64,000 nt of DNA from NCBI GenBank assembly GCA_023614405.1, contig CM042684.1, forward strand, positions 204,730,941 through 204,794,940. Reading direction: 5' to 3'. The stretch comes from Avena insularis (taxonomy: Eukaryota > Streptophyta > Magnoliopsida > Poales > Poaceae). Positions 9,727-20,149 of the stretch are shown here, one piece after another. The number at the start of each line of letters is the position of its first letter. The stretch's first letter is position 1. The notes beneath the pieces were generated by a model, which was not told the origin of the DNA, ran no database searches, and worked only from the letters and a program-made list of their open reading frames with translations. A program made the position numbers and the translations under genes.

Positions 9727-12449
9727 TCATGGGTCCACTTGGGGGACTTGTTGGTGTAGATGTAGGAGCGTCCGTAGGACGGGCCGCATCAGCTCCCCCC
9801 GTTGGGAAAGAGTCTTCCTCGACTCTTGAACATCTCCATGGTAGGGTGAAAGATCCTTGAAATTGAATGTATTGCTTGCAAGGTACTTGGAGGTCGGTAT
9901 GTCGATGATGTAGGCGTTGTTGTTGATTCGTTTTAGGACCTTGAAGGGACCATCTCCTCTTGGCTTGAGCTTGGAGTCACATTCCTTGGGAAAGCGGTCT
10001 TTGCTTAGGTGTATCCACACAAGGTCACCTTCTTCAAAGATCATCTCCTTTTGTCCTTGTTTAACCTTGAAGCTTGGCGAAGGACTTGTTGTTTGATAAT
10101 AGTTCTTGTTTCTTCATGAAGCATCTTCATAGCTTGTGCACGCTTCTCGACGTCCATGTTCGTGTGCTCATGGAGAGGTAGTGGTAGGCTGTCGAGCACG
10201 GTGAGGGGATCGAAACCATAGACGATCATGAATGGACTCATCTTGGTTGTTGAGTGCTTTGCTCGATTGTACGCGAACTCGGCATGGGGAATGCATTCCT
10301 CCCAATCCTTCAAGTTTTTCTTGAGCAACACACGTAGGAGAGTTCCGAGGCTTTGGTTGACAACCTCAGTTTGTCCATCGGTTTGAGGATGCGACGCGGA
10401 TGAAAAGAGGAGTTTGACGCCGAGCTTGGCCATGAGGGTCTTCCATAAGTAGCTCATGAATTTGACATCGCGGTCGGAGACGATTGTTCGTGGCACACCA
10501 TGTAGACGGGCGATTTCCCTGAAAAACAGATTTGCAACATGTGAAGCATCGTCGGCCTTATGGCATGGTATGAAGTGTGCCATTGGAAAAGCGATCCACA
10601 ACAACAAATATAGAATCATGACCATGCTTAGATCTAGGTAATCCTAACACAAAGTCCATGCTAATGTCGGACCAAATTGTATGAGGAATAGGTAATGGCA
10701 TATAAAGACCATAGGGATTAGCTTGCGACTTAGCTTGAACACATGTCATGCATCGTTGAACGTGTAGCTCCATGACGCGCTTCATCTTGGGCCAAAAGTA
10801 GTGAGTGGAGAGCATGTCCAATGTCTTGTTACGGCCAAAGTGACCCATGAGACCTCCATCATGAGATTCTTGGAGAAGCAAAAGTTGAAGCGAAGATTTC
10901 GGAATGCATAGCTTGTTTTGTTTAAATAGAAAGCCCTCATGCAAATAGAAATCATCAACTCCTTTGTCATTGGAGCACTTTGCGAAAATTGGTTCAAAGA
11001 ACGGATCGGAAGCATACAAAGATTTTATTTCCTGAAGACCCAACACGTTGATTTCAAGTCTCGTAAGAAGGCTTATATGTTTGCGAGACAATGCGTCTGC
11101 AACTACATTATCTTTGCCCTTCTTATACATGACAATGTATGGAAAAGACTCCATGAACTCAACCCACTTAGCGTGTCTCTTGCTCAAGTTAGCTTGGCCT
11201 TTGAGATATTTCAACGACTCGTGGTCGGAATGTATGATAAATTCCTTGGGCCAAAGGTAGTGTTGCCAAACTTGTAGGACACGAACAAAGGCAAAAAGCT
11301 CTTTGTCATAAATCAGATAGTTGAGGCGAGCACCATCAAGTTTCTCGCTATGGTAGGCTATAGGACGTCCGTTTTGCATAAGGACTCCTCCAATGCCAAT
11401 ACCACTAGCATCACACTCTATCTCAAAAGTTTTTGTGAAATCCGGTACCGCAAGGAGAGGTGCTTCGGTGAGCCTCTTTTTAAGTTCATCAAAAGCTTTT
11501 TGTTGAGATTTTCCCCACACGAAGGTGACATTCTTTTTGGTCAATTCTTTAAGGGGACAATCAATGGTTGAAAAGTATTTCACAAAGCAACGATAGAAAC
11601 CGGCCAACCCATGAAAACTTCGGAGTTCACTCACATTTGTTGGGATGGTCCAATCTCATATGTCCTTTACCTTGGAAACATCAACTTCAATTCCTTTCGA
11701 AGAAACGACAATCCAAGAAAAATCAACTTGTCTTTGGCAAAAGTGCATTTGGGAAGATTATCATAAAGCTTTTCATGTCGAAGGATTTGTAAAACTTCCT
11801 TGACATGTGTTATATGGTCTTCAAGTGATTTGCTATAAACAAGAATATCATCGAAATAGACAACAACACTTTTTCCAATGAGATAACGCAAGTTATGATT
11901 CATTAGGCACATGAAGGTGGATGGGGCATTAGATAAACCAAAGGGCATAACCAACCATTCATAGAGACCAAGTTTGTTCTTGAAGGCGGTTTTCCAGTCA
12001 TCACCTTCAGCCATGCGTATTTGATGGTAACAAGTACGAAGATCAATTTTTGAAAAAATAGTGGCTCCACACAAATCATCAAGCATGTCATGAGACGTGG
12101 TATGGGATGTCGATAACGCACAGTGATAGCATTGATTGGATGGCAGTCCATGCATAACCGTAACGTATCATCCGTCTTTGGAACAAGAATCACGGGTACG
12201 GCACTTGGACTAGTGCTAACTTGGATCAAACCTTTGGAGACGAGTTGGTTTATTTGACGTTCGATCTCCTTTGTCTCCTCCGATTTTGTGCGGTAGGCGG
12301 CGCGGTTTGGGAGAGGTGCGCCGGGGATGAGTTCAATGCGATGTTCGATGCCGCGAAGAGGTGGTAGTCCATGTGGGGGCTCTTCGGGGAACACATCCTT
12401 GAATTCCTGCAAAACACTCATCAAAGATGGAGGAACATTGGTTAATTCA
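9727..12449 (-). pseudogene. pol: Element C pol: reverse transcriptase-RNase H-integrase
   Basis: This is the most complete pol in the window. Reading from 12,449 down: RT with LCMDC, MPFGL and catalytic YFDD (11,847-11,858); RNase H with ECDAS, YDKEL and HSDHES; an HHCC zinc finger; an integrase with all three acidic residues visible (SMDF, VSDRD, QTE; spacing about 60 and 35 residues); and a GPFKVL module ending at 'SPYHGD'. The boundary with protease (12,449) is approximate. The frame changes near 12,090 (-1), 11,705 (-1), 10,583 (-2) and 10,045, so it cannot make one protein. No chromodomain is recognisable after the GPY/F module. The final frame reads through the polypurine tract and about 20 codons into the LTR, stopping at 9,727. 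Such overlap of pol with the 3' LTR is known for CRM-clade chromoviruses; assignment to that clade is inference. Confidence 0.9.
9792..9801 (-). promoter_or_regulatory. Polypurine tract of element C
   Basis: CGGGGGGAGC on the minus strand directly abuts the LTR start. It sits inside the pol frame, as in element A. Confidence 0.85.
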
Positions 12450-14773
12450 TTAGTTCCTTGCGCTAGTCCCTTGCAAAGGAGGACATAGTGCAAGATGGAT
12501 GGGTTGTTCCGAACATCAATCATCTCACTTTTGGTGGCAAGGATAACACTCTTAATTTTTCCACTCGAGTTTGGCTTGTGGCTGTCACTCACTATGAGGT
12601 AGTTCTCTCTCTCACCTCTCTTCTCACAAGTAGATGTTGTGCTTTGCACCCTCGCTAAAGCCTTTGCATTGTCCGCAATTATTTGGCTAGGAGTCATCGG
12701 TTGCAAAACACATGTTTTGTTGAGCCATTTGAAGGTGTATACATTGGTGCGACCATCATGTTGAGAAGCCTTGTCAAATTGCCACGGTCGACTAAGAAGC
12801 ATGTGGCAAACTGTCATAGGAACCACATCACACTCCACCGTATCTTTGTAAGGACCAATGGCGAAGGAGACCGATACGGTATGCTTGATCTTCACGGACC
12901 CTTGGTCACTTAGCCATTGTACGTGGTCTGGGTGCTTGTGCGGATGGAGGGTGAGGTTGAGCTTCTCACACAACTCGGTGCTAGCAAGGTTGTCGCAACT
13001 CCCTCTGTTAATGATCACCTTGATAGATTTGCCATTGATGCCGGCTCGTGTTTGGAAGATATTGGAGCGTTGGTCTTCATGCTCTTGTGCTTGAGTGGTC
13101 AAGATCCTTGTGACGACAAGCAACAGACTTGCGTCATGTTCACACATGAGGAGTTCTTGATCATCTTCCACTCGTTGCCTTGCCATTGCTTCCTTGACAC
13201 GGGCATCGAACTCATCTTCACTCAAGTACTCTTCATCACCATTGTCATGGATGAACAAGACTTTCTTGTTTCCACATTCGGCTGACTTATGTCCTTTGCC
13301 TCCACACTTGTAGCATTCACCGTTGAAAGGTGTATCACCCTTTGCTTGCTTGCCACTTGGGGGCAGTTTTCCTTGAGGAAGTGTGGGCTTGAAGGAAGGC
13401 TTGGAGGTACTTGATGAGCTTCCATTGAAAGTTGTTGGTGTAGTGGTTGAAGATTGCTTGTAGGTGAAGTATGTGTTGGGCTTGTTGTACTTGATGGCCT
13501 CTTGCACTTGACGTTCAGCCTTTGTTGCTATGTGCACAAGCTCAACCATGGTGTTGTATGTTTGGAACTCGACGATGCGCTTGATTGGGTGATTCAAGCC
13601 AATAAGGAAACGTGCCATTCTTTGCTCCATGATTTCATCAATGTTGGCGCGAATCAAGTTGAGTTCCATTTCCTTGAAGTACTCTTCCACGGTCTTTGTC
13701 CCTTGGCAAAGCGCTTGAAGGTTGTTGAAGAGGTCACGCGTCTAGTGCGCGGGGACGAACCGGGATCTCATGTGAGCCTTCATGTCATGCCAAGTTGTGA
13801 TTGGCGGTTCTTGTCTTGCATCTAGAGCAACTTGAACTTGTTCCCACCAAAGGTTGGTGTAATCATCAAACTCAAGCGAAGCCATGGCGACCATCTTCTC
13901 GTTGCTAAAATTGTGCATGCGGAAGATCTTGTTGACTTTTAGTGCCGATGAGAGGTATTCTTTGGGGTCATTGGATCCGGTGAACTTGGGCATTGTGAAT
14001 TTGAGCTTGCCAAAAGTTTCTTCATTGTTGCGGTCATTGCAACGAGCTTGGTCACCTTGTTGATGATTGTTGTTGGGGAGGTGGAACTTGGTTCTCGTGT
14101 CCTTGTTGCGGAGCTTGCTCTTGATATTGTTGGTGAGGAGCTTCCTCTTGCTCTTGGCGCGGTTGTTGATGAAGAGGAGGCTCGTTCCTCGGTTGGTGAT
14201 GTTGATTAGGCTCATGGCCCTCACGGCGAAGAACATGGTCATGAGCCTTTTGACGTGGTGGGCGTCGCTCAACTTGTATCACTTGACGCTCCAAGTTTTG
14301 TTGAGGTGGAGGAGGAGCCTCGTGATGACCATGGTGTCGGTGCGGACGTTCATGACGTTGATGACAAGGAGAAGGATCATGGAGAGCTTCACGTCGATGA
14401 CGAGCTTGATTCTCCAAATTGGAGTCATCACTTGTTGTGTTAAGTATGTGTCGCGGTCGATGGTGGTAGACTTGTGGTTGCACTTGTGGTTGCTCTTGTT
14501 GGATAGCTAATGCCCTTGCGTGATGACGGTGTGCTTCTTGCCTTGCTCGTGGCCTTGAAGAGAAATCACCATCATAGCTTGACGTTGCGGCGTGCCGTGG
14601 GGAAGGTACATAGTTTGAAGAACTTCCATCTTCAACCACGGGGGCATCATTGCGTCTTGGAGCACTTGGGTGAAGATCTTGTTGAGGAGGAGCATGACGA
14701 CACGAAGAGCTTGAAGAGCTTGACGTGCATGAACGTGGCTTTGCCATACCGTCGATGAGGCGTCGAAGATTTT
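12450..14773 (-). pseudogene. gag: Element C gag-protease, 5' end cut off by element D
   Basis: Read from 14,773 down. The H/Q/P/R-rich Gag region runs to about 14,060, where a 2-nt loss shifts the frame. The Gag domain follows ('WWEQVQV', about 13,845), then a TAG stop at 13,742-13,744 where B and E have a serine or tyrosine codon. Next come the CCHC zinc knuckle (13,274-13,315) and the protease. The protease active site is changed: where B and E have DGGS, C reads NRGS (codons 13,007-13,009 and 13,004-13,006), so the catalytic Asp is Asn. The conserved 'RPWQFD' and 'FKWLNKTCV' protease-linker region follows. From 13,690 to about 12,090 Gag, protease and the RT start share one frame, consistent with a single Gag-Pol polyprotein. 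About the first 90 codons of gag, the leader and the 5' LTR should lie beyond element D. Confidence 0.9.
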
Positions 14774-14778
14774 CATTT
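14774..14778. repeat. Candidate target-site duplication of element D (left copy)
   Basis: The five bases cattt precede LTR D within the gag of C, in sequence colinear with E at about 20,415-20,425. The right copy is not visible. Confidence 0.45.
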
Positions 14779-14872
14779 TGATGCAGCCCGTCCTACGGAC
14801 GCTACTACATCTACAATGCCAAGTCCAAGCTCGTCCCCAAGTCACCCAAGAAGACACACGTGAGCGGTACTA

Positions 14873-15113
14873 CCGCTCCCAACAGCGGTCCTACCGTGCC
14901 CCGGTACTACCAGCCATGACTAAAGCCCACGCCATCGCCTCTGGATGCCCCGGTATCGGCTTGCGGTACTACCGCCCCCAAGCGGTACTACCGGTTGCCC
15001 AACCGGTACTACCAGACCTGGAGCTCGATGACAGTTGAAGCCCGGAGCTACTGCTCCCTGACGCCGCTACCACTTCGGTCCGGTACTACCGGACCCGAGG
15101 ACCGGTACTACCA
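14873..15113 (+). repeat. U3 cluster of GGTACTACCGG-type motifs (LTR D)
   Basis: At least seven copies with variable flanks (gcggtactaccgc, ccggtactaccgg, ccggtactaccag). They occupy the U3 position that holds GTCTCC or GTGTCC motifs in the sister elements. Confidence 0.88.
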
Positions 15114-15222
15114 GTCAAGATTGGGCCTGCGTGCCTCGACAGCTGGGCCACAGCCCATGTTTCCCCTTATTATGTTGCAACCCTAGTATTATGCCCAAAC
15201 TACCCCTATGTAAGTGGCTGGC

Positions 15223-15232
15223 CTATAAATAG
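15223..15232 (+). promoter_or_regulatory. TATA box of LTR D
   Basis: ctataaatag lies after the motif cluster and a 'taagtggctggc' segment, at the U3/R position seen in the other LTRs. Confidence 0.7.
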
Positions 15233-15689
15233 AGCCCCCACCTCTCATGTATCCCTGAGGTATAGATGATAGACTAAAGAAAACCCCCTTTGTGGAATCT
15301 CTAGTTTTGCCTCATCCCCTTCTACCAAAGGGGATCGACTATCGTCACCACCTCGTTGGAGTTTGCATCGCGCCTCCCTCGTTGTACAAGGCCTTGGCAT
15401 TGGTGTCCCTTTGCCAAGACGTCAAGACCGTCTCCAAGGTGTTCTTCCCTCTCCGCCTGGGATCGAGGGAGCACGTTGACCGATCTTTCCTTGCGAGGAT
15501 TCTATCGGACCGGTGGCCACCAGTGAGAGCAATCGGCCTTGTATCGTGTGTGTTTTGCGTGTTCTCATTGTGTTCTTCGCGAGGAGTGCGTCCGCTTCCG
15601 CTACCTTCTCCCTATCCCCTCGCTTTCGCATCGATTTGACCACGAGATCCGTAAAGATCGGGCCACCCACGGGGTTACCCCATAACATC

Positions 15690-15702
15690 TGGTATCAATA
15701 GC
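15690..15702 (+). promoter_or_regulatory. Primer-binding site of element D
   Basis: TGGTATCAATAGC begins 2 nt after the LTR. It differs by one base (T for G) from the PBS of B and E, so pairing to tRNA-iMet would be slightly weaker. Confidence 0.8.
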
Positions 15703-17085
15703 TTTTGGTTGCCACAGATTACTCCTCAATTTGGTCTTTTCCCCATAAATTCGAAAATTTCACCAAAAATAGCCCCAATTCGTGTTTTGGACCGATCTGT
15801 GATTTGAGTGTGTTTTGGTAGGTTTTGATCTGTGGATTACTTGCTAAACTTGTTGATCTATCTTCCCCTGCGTTCCCATGGCCTAATTCCATCATTTGCC
15901 CCTCCGATTTGGTGTTTTTTCTCAAGTTTTTCCGCTTAAATCGCCCCAAAATCGCGAAATCGCGTCAAATCTGCACGTCCCAGGTATAACCGGTACTACC
16001 GGGCTGAAAAAGCGGTACTACCGCACTTTTCCGGTACTACCGGGGTCCAAAAAGCAGTACTACCGCCCGGACCTGAAAGGAATCAGCAGATTCCCAAATG
16101 TCAGCCTCTCACCGTTTTGAGCATAACCTTTGCATATGAACTCGGATTTTGGTGTTCTTTAGCTTGTTTCGAAGAGGAGAAGGAGATCTACATCATTATA
16201 TAAGTGGTTCATGCTATCTAATACATCCAAATTCCGTGAGAAAGGCGGAATCCACCAATAAAGGGTGAAGGTCGGCGACGAAAGGTATAAAAATTCCACC
16301 ACTTCTCCCCACTTGCATCCCTTTGTGAGCTACACTATCTTTGCGGTCAACAAACACCTATTGAGACTAGTTCCTCCTATGATTGCTTGGGATATGCACA
16401 TTTGATACCTTGTAGAATTCCGAGCAAAAGGTGTGAGCGCGCTATCTCATATAGTTACCTTGTATAGTTGTTGGCACAAGGAAGAGGCAAGTGAAAAATA
16501 AAAGAAAAAGAGGAAAAAATAGAAAAAAAAGTAGAAAAAGAAAGAAAGAAACAAGTGCCTCATAGAATAGGAAGCACAAGCTCGATGAACATCAAATAGG
16601 TGGTACTTATTGTGCATATCTTGTAGCCCACCAATTTATTGCAATCGAACTAGCGTCTCTCCTTGCACTTGTGCGACACGAGCTTATAGTCTTCGCTAGG
16701 TAATCATTTGGTTCTTAGATCACTTTCTCCATCGCACAAGTACCATTTATCCCACCGTGTGTGTTTCCTTGTACATAATTCCTATCTTGTGGATTGACTT
16801 GTTTTGATTCGTGATCATCGTGGTTCTTTACTTGCCATTACAATATCTTGATTTCGGATTGTTCTTGGACACGCCACCTTCCATACCCATCCACCATAAG
16901 ATTTGTGTGTGTGTTTTTTAGTGGTTAGTTGGTTTTGGTGTTCCGCGTGAACTTTACTTTGCTTGGTTTTGATTGCTCTCAAGTGTTACCACTTGCACGA
17001 TACTATCTTCCAAGGTAAAGAAAGGTTTTGTGTTGCATCCCTAACCCCCTACCACTTCCATATACACCACTTGGTCTTGTGAATC
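15703..17085 (+). mobile_element. Element D leader (5' UTR)
   Basis: About 1.38 kb, non-coding. It contains a GGTACTACCG-type cluster (15,989-16,070), an A/G-rich tract (about 16,495-16,555), a block related to 'gtctctccttgca..tgcgacacgagc' of the B and E leaders (about 16,650-16,690), and a T/G-rich run before the reading frame. The overall plan is that of B and E with strongly diverged sequence. Confidence 0.82.
15989..16070 (+). repeat. Leader cluster of GGTACTACCG motifs (element D)
   Basis: Four copies (ccggtactaccgg twice, gcggtactaccgc, gcagtactaccgc) of the motif type in the U3 of the same element. Confidence 0.88.
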
Positions 17086-17861
17086 ATGTCTAGGGACTCC
17101 GAAACCGAGGATGATATCTATGAAAAATCCATGATGAGCCACCACGACTACGACTCCACAAGTATAGGGGACATGATGGAACACTACACCGACAACGGCG
17201 CCGCATGCTTTGAGGACCCGGAGCATTGCACCTATGAAGGCTCCACATGCATGGAAGACATGGAGCACGTCATCAACTATGGATCCTCAAGCATGGAGGA
17301 ATTGGAGCTCTACATCGACAATGACTCCTCATGCATGGAGCACCAGACCGACAATGGCTCCACATGCTTGAGTGATATGGAGTACTACATCAACAACGAC
17401 TCCCCAAGCATGGACGACTTCGAGTGCTATAATGACGATGCCTCACCAAGCATGGAGGACATGGCGAGCTTCACCCACTTTGAGGGCTCTTCCATGAGCC
17501 ATGAAAAATACCTCCACCGCTTGGAGATGGAGGACTACTATGCCAAGCTAGCAGAGACGCATCATCAAGAAACCATGACCTTCAAGGCCAAGTGTGCCAC
17601 ACCAAAGGGCACCACCTACTTCGATGATCCACCTCCAAGGCATCAAGCATGCACACCTACATGGCGTCATGCGCCACCATCTCCAAGGTGACGAGCGCCA
17701 TCACCTCCAAGCCGTCAAGCGCCACCATCTCCAAGGCACCAAGCAACACAACCTCGAAGGCGTCAAGTGCAACAACCTCCAAGGCAACAAGTGCCACCGC
17801 CTACAAGAAGAGTGGCGCCCCAACATCATCTTCCAAAAGAGGCGCCACGAAGCAAGAATCT
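17086..17861 (+). pseudogene. Element D gag-position gene: acidic 14-residue repeat protein, interrupted by E
   Basis: ATG at 17,086 lies about 1.4 kb after the PBS, where gag starts in B and E. The first 201 codons (17,086-17,688) encode a very acidic protein. From about residue 32 it has roughly eight 14-residue repeats of the form E(H/Y)YxDNGSSCMEDM, seen as EHYTDNGAACFEDP, EHCTYEGSTCMEDM, EHVINYGSSSMEEL and EYYINNDSPSMDDF. A TGA at 17,689-17,691, probably CGA originally, stops it. The same frame then stays open and becomes basic and P/Q/R-rich (QQPPRQQVPPP), like the Gag linker region of B and E, until element E cuts it at 17,861. I do not recognise the repeat domain. It may be a divergent Gag N-terminus or an added domain of a partly non-autonomous family. 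No Gag core, zinc knuckle or pol of D is visible. Confidence 0.7.
17857..17861. repeat. Candidate target-site duplication of element E (left copy)
   Basis: The five bases aatct precede LTR E in the coding region of D. The right copy is not visible. Confidence 0.4.
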
Positions 17862-17862
17862 T

Positions 17863-18051
17863 GATGCGGCCCGTCCTACGGACACTCCTACATATACACC
17901 GCCGAGTCCCCCAAGTGGACCCATGACTCGTGCCCGAGCCAAACTCCTACAAGCTAAGGTGAACTCACTCCTCTCCTCGTGCCAATTTGACACCTCCTTG
18001 GATGGTGTGCTACTTCAACCGACTACTATGTGCATCATCAGGTACGAACCC
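17863..18051 (+). other. Conserved U3 reading frame (TRARAK motif), LTR E copy
   Basis: About 63 codons from DAARPTDTPTYT through SGPMTRARAKLLQAKVN to CIIRYE. By chance the frame is joined to the open frame of element D upstream. Conservation of this frame in LTRs A, B, C and E, with pol ending in a different frame, is described under findings. Confidence 0.5.
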
Positions 18052-18104
18052 CTGCCGCGTCGACCCTCGAGCCCAGGAGCTGCACCTGCCCTGAAGCAGA
18101 CTAA

Positions 18105-18300
18105 CCCGGAGTGTCCGCCCGGATCTAGCCGGAGTGTCCGGCCCAACCATAGTGTCCGACGCGACTCGGCCGGAGTGTCCGGACTGCCCCAGCCCGAACC
18201 TGGCGTGGACATTCAGAAGGTCAATTCGGACACTTCCCGGACACCACCCGGAGTGTCCGGCCACCCCGGACTGTCCGGTCGTTTCGACCCGGACTGTCCA
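18105..18300 (+). repeat. U3 cluster of CCGGAGTGTCCGG motifs (LTR E)
   Basis: Eight or so copies, some degenerate (ccggactgtccgg, catagtgtccga), of the GTGTCC type. Confidence 0.9.
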
Positions 18301-18404
18301 GCCCAAGTGATGGGCCTGGGCCCTATTTTAGCCTGGGCCCATGTACCTCTACTTACTTGAACTCTACTTTAATGCATGAATTACCCCTGAACTTGTGGTT
18401 GTCC

Positions 18405-18413
18405 TATATATAG
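18405..18413 (+). promoter_or_regulatory. TATA box of LTR E
   Basis: tatatatag lies about 540 bp into the LTR, after the motif cluster and the 'cttgtggttgtcc' segment. Confidence 0.72.
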
Positions 18414-18864
18414 TCACCCACCTCCAATGTAAACCCTAGGCATGATATTGGAATTAGTGGAAACCCCTTTGTGGATCCATCTAATTCTTGCCTCATACTC
18501 TTTGACTAAGGAGCACCAATATCCCCAAACCTCATTGGAGTTTGCATCGTGCCTCCGCGTTGTACAGGGCCTAGGCATCGGTGTCCCTTTGCCTAGACAT
18601 CAAGATCTCACCGAGTCTCCCATCTCCCCGTGCCGGTTCGAGAGAGAGTCCTCCGCCCGACGCCGATCCTAGGGATTGCGCCGGACCGGTCACCGCCGGC
18701 GTGAGTTATTGGTGTGTATCGTGGTTTTGTGTGCGTGTGTTCTTCGCGTTCTTCGTGCGTGCGTTCGTCGTGTTCATCATCCCCTCCTCTCCCTGCACTC
18801 CATCCTCGATTTGAAAGGGAATCGTGAATGATTGGGCCACCCTAGAGGTTTGCCCTCAACATAT

Positions 18865-18877
18865 TGGTATCAAGAGC
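18865..18877 (+). promoter_or_regulatory. Primer-binding site of element E (initiator tRNA-Met)
   Basis: TGGTATCAAGAGC begins 3 nt after the LTR end and is identical to that of element B. Confidence 0.9.
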
Positions 18878-20149
18878 TTGGTTGCTCATGATTTCCCCCA
18901 CAAATTTTTCTTCTATCCACCAAAAATTCGAAAATCCGCCCAAAAAAAAATAGCCCATATTTGCCTTTGGATCGATCTCTTGATTTGGAGTGTTATTTGT
19001 GGTTTTGATCCGACCAAACCTTGTCTAAGGAGTTGGTCCAGCTTTATCCTACGTTTTCCCAGCCCGATTTGGCCAGTTTTTCGCGGATTTGAGGCCCGAA
19101 GGCGAGGATTTTGCTCAAGAACACGAGCAGGAAACCCATTCCGGAGTGTCCGGCTCGTACCGACCGGAGTGTCCGGCCGGACCAGACCAGATTGTCCGGC
19201 CAGACCGGAGTGTCCGGCCCAGACGGACCGGAGTGTCCAGCTGTAATGCCAGTTTTGACAGTTTTGCCTTATTTTTCGCATTGGCTAATCTCCTTTGTTT
19301 TCTCGTGTCTCGTGTGCGTGTCAGCAACTACCAGCAAGCTTCCGCATCATCAACTTCCGCGCTCATCGACACCACGGCCCACGAACATCATCCCGCACCA
19401 CCGACGCCAAGTTCATCATCAAAGAAGGTATAACTTGCGTCACCTTGTTAACCCCCATCTTCCTTTGTGTGTACCTATCCCATGAGAGTGGCTCATCTTG
19501 TGTTTGCTTGAGCATTGTGCATTTGTCCTTGGATAGTGAGTGTCCAAGAGCAATATCAAGTGTGACTAGGTAGCATCAAGGGAGAGCAAACAAAAAAGAT
19601 ACAAAGAAAAAGCAAAAGAAAAATAGTCTCCCATTGCCAAAGAGAGTCTCAAAGCTTGTAAGCAAGAGAGAAAGAAGAGCGCCCAAGGCAAGTGCACAAA
19701 TCCGTTGCTCACTTTTCTTCTTTGCAAACGAGCCATGGTCTCTCCTTGCATTGGCACGACAACGAGCGTAGTCTTCATTAGGACATTTTGTTTGCTCATT
19801 TTCATAGTTGTGTCAATCCCAACTTTCTCCACGTGTGTGTATATAGTCATAGTTTCCCGTCACCCTTTTGAGTTGTTGACCTTCACCTTTGATTTGAGTT
19901 TTGTTGGATTTTACCCACTTTTGACTATCCCTTTTCTTTTGGTTGGTTCTTTGGCTTTCCACAGTCCTAACCTACCACCAACAAGCTTTTGAGAGTTAGT
20001 TCTTTCTTTAGTGTGAGTTTTCTTTGCATTTCCACTTTGCACGCTTATAACTCTCACTTGTGGTTTCTAGTTTGGTGCAATCCCCAAGGTGAGGTACAAG
20101 GCTAACACCACCATATTTCACTTCCATATACAATACTTGTGTGTCTTGC
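18878..20149 (+). mobile_element. Element E leader (5' UTR)
   Basis: About 1.27 kb, colinear with the leader of B and with 1-680. It holds a GTGTCC-type cluster (19,141-19,240), 'aaggtataacttgcgtcacc' (about 19,427), a short A/G-rich tract (about 19,584-19,623) and 'gtctctccttgcattggcac' (about 19,739). No credible gene. Confidence 0.87.
19141..19240 (+). repeat. Leader cluster of CCGGAGTGTCCGG motifs (element E)
   Basis: Five copies, mostly perfect, of the same GTGTCC type as the U3 of this element. Confidence 0.9.

Larger units (their letters stand above)
8768..9791 (-). mobile_element. Element C, 3' LTR (1,024 bp)
   Basis: On the minus strand it starts TGATGCGGCCCG at 9,791 and ends CCTCAACA at 8,768. 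It contains a TATA box (9,199-9,208) and GTCTCC-type motifs (read GGAGACTCCGG on the plus strand, 9,318-9,525), plus the conserved U3 TRARAK-like frame. It lies downstream of a minus-strand pol with a polypurine tract, hence the 3' LTR. It is full length compared with LTR B. Confidence 0.93.
14779..15687 (+). mobile_element. Element D, 5' LTR (909 bp), diverged subfamily
   Basis: It starts TGATGCAGCCCGTCC, like the others, and ends TACCCCATAACA, followed by a PBS. Only the first ~45 bp, the 'aaggcctt.ggcatcggtgtccctttgcc' region and the 'gatcgggccaccc' end are clearly shared with LTRs A, C and E. The rest differs, and its U3 motif cluster is of the CCGGTACTACCGG type. The TRARAK U3 frame is not kept here. 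It contains a TATA box (15,223-15,232). Confidence 0.9.
17862..18861 (+). mobile_element. Element E, 5' LTR (1,000 bp)
   Basis: It starts TGATGCGGCCCG and ends TGCCCTCAACA, followed by a PBS. U3 holds the conserved TRARAK frame (17,863-18,051) and a GTGTCC motif cluster (18,105-18,300). The TATA box is at 18,405-18,413. The R/U5 part has the 'ccctaggcatgatattgg' block, the tRNA-like-free 'ggtgtccctttgcc' block and a GT-rich stretch (18,725-18,780). It is the best intact reference LTR in the window. Confidence 0.95.

Noticed and set aside
14779..17861. Element D as a small TRIM or LARD non-autonomous element
   Set aside because: Its body is interrupted by E, so total length and presence of pol cannot be judged.
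18720..18790. GT-rich 'tgtgtgcgtgtgttcttcg' stretch as a microsatellite or regulatory element
   Set aside because: It is a constant part of the LTR R/U5 in A, B, C and E, with no separate repeat expansion.
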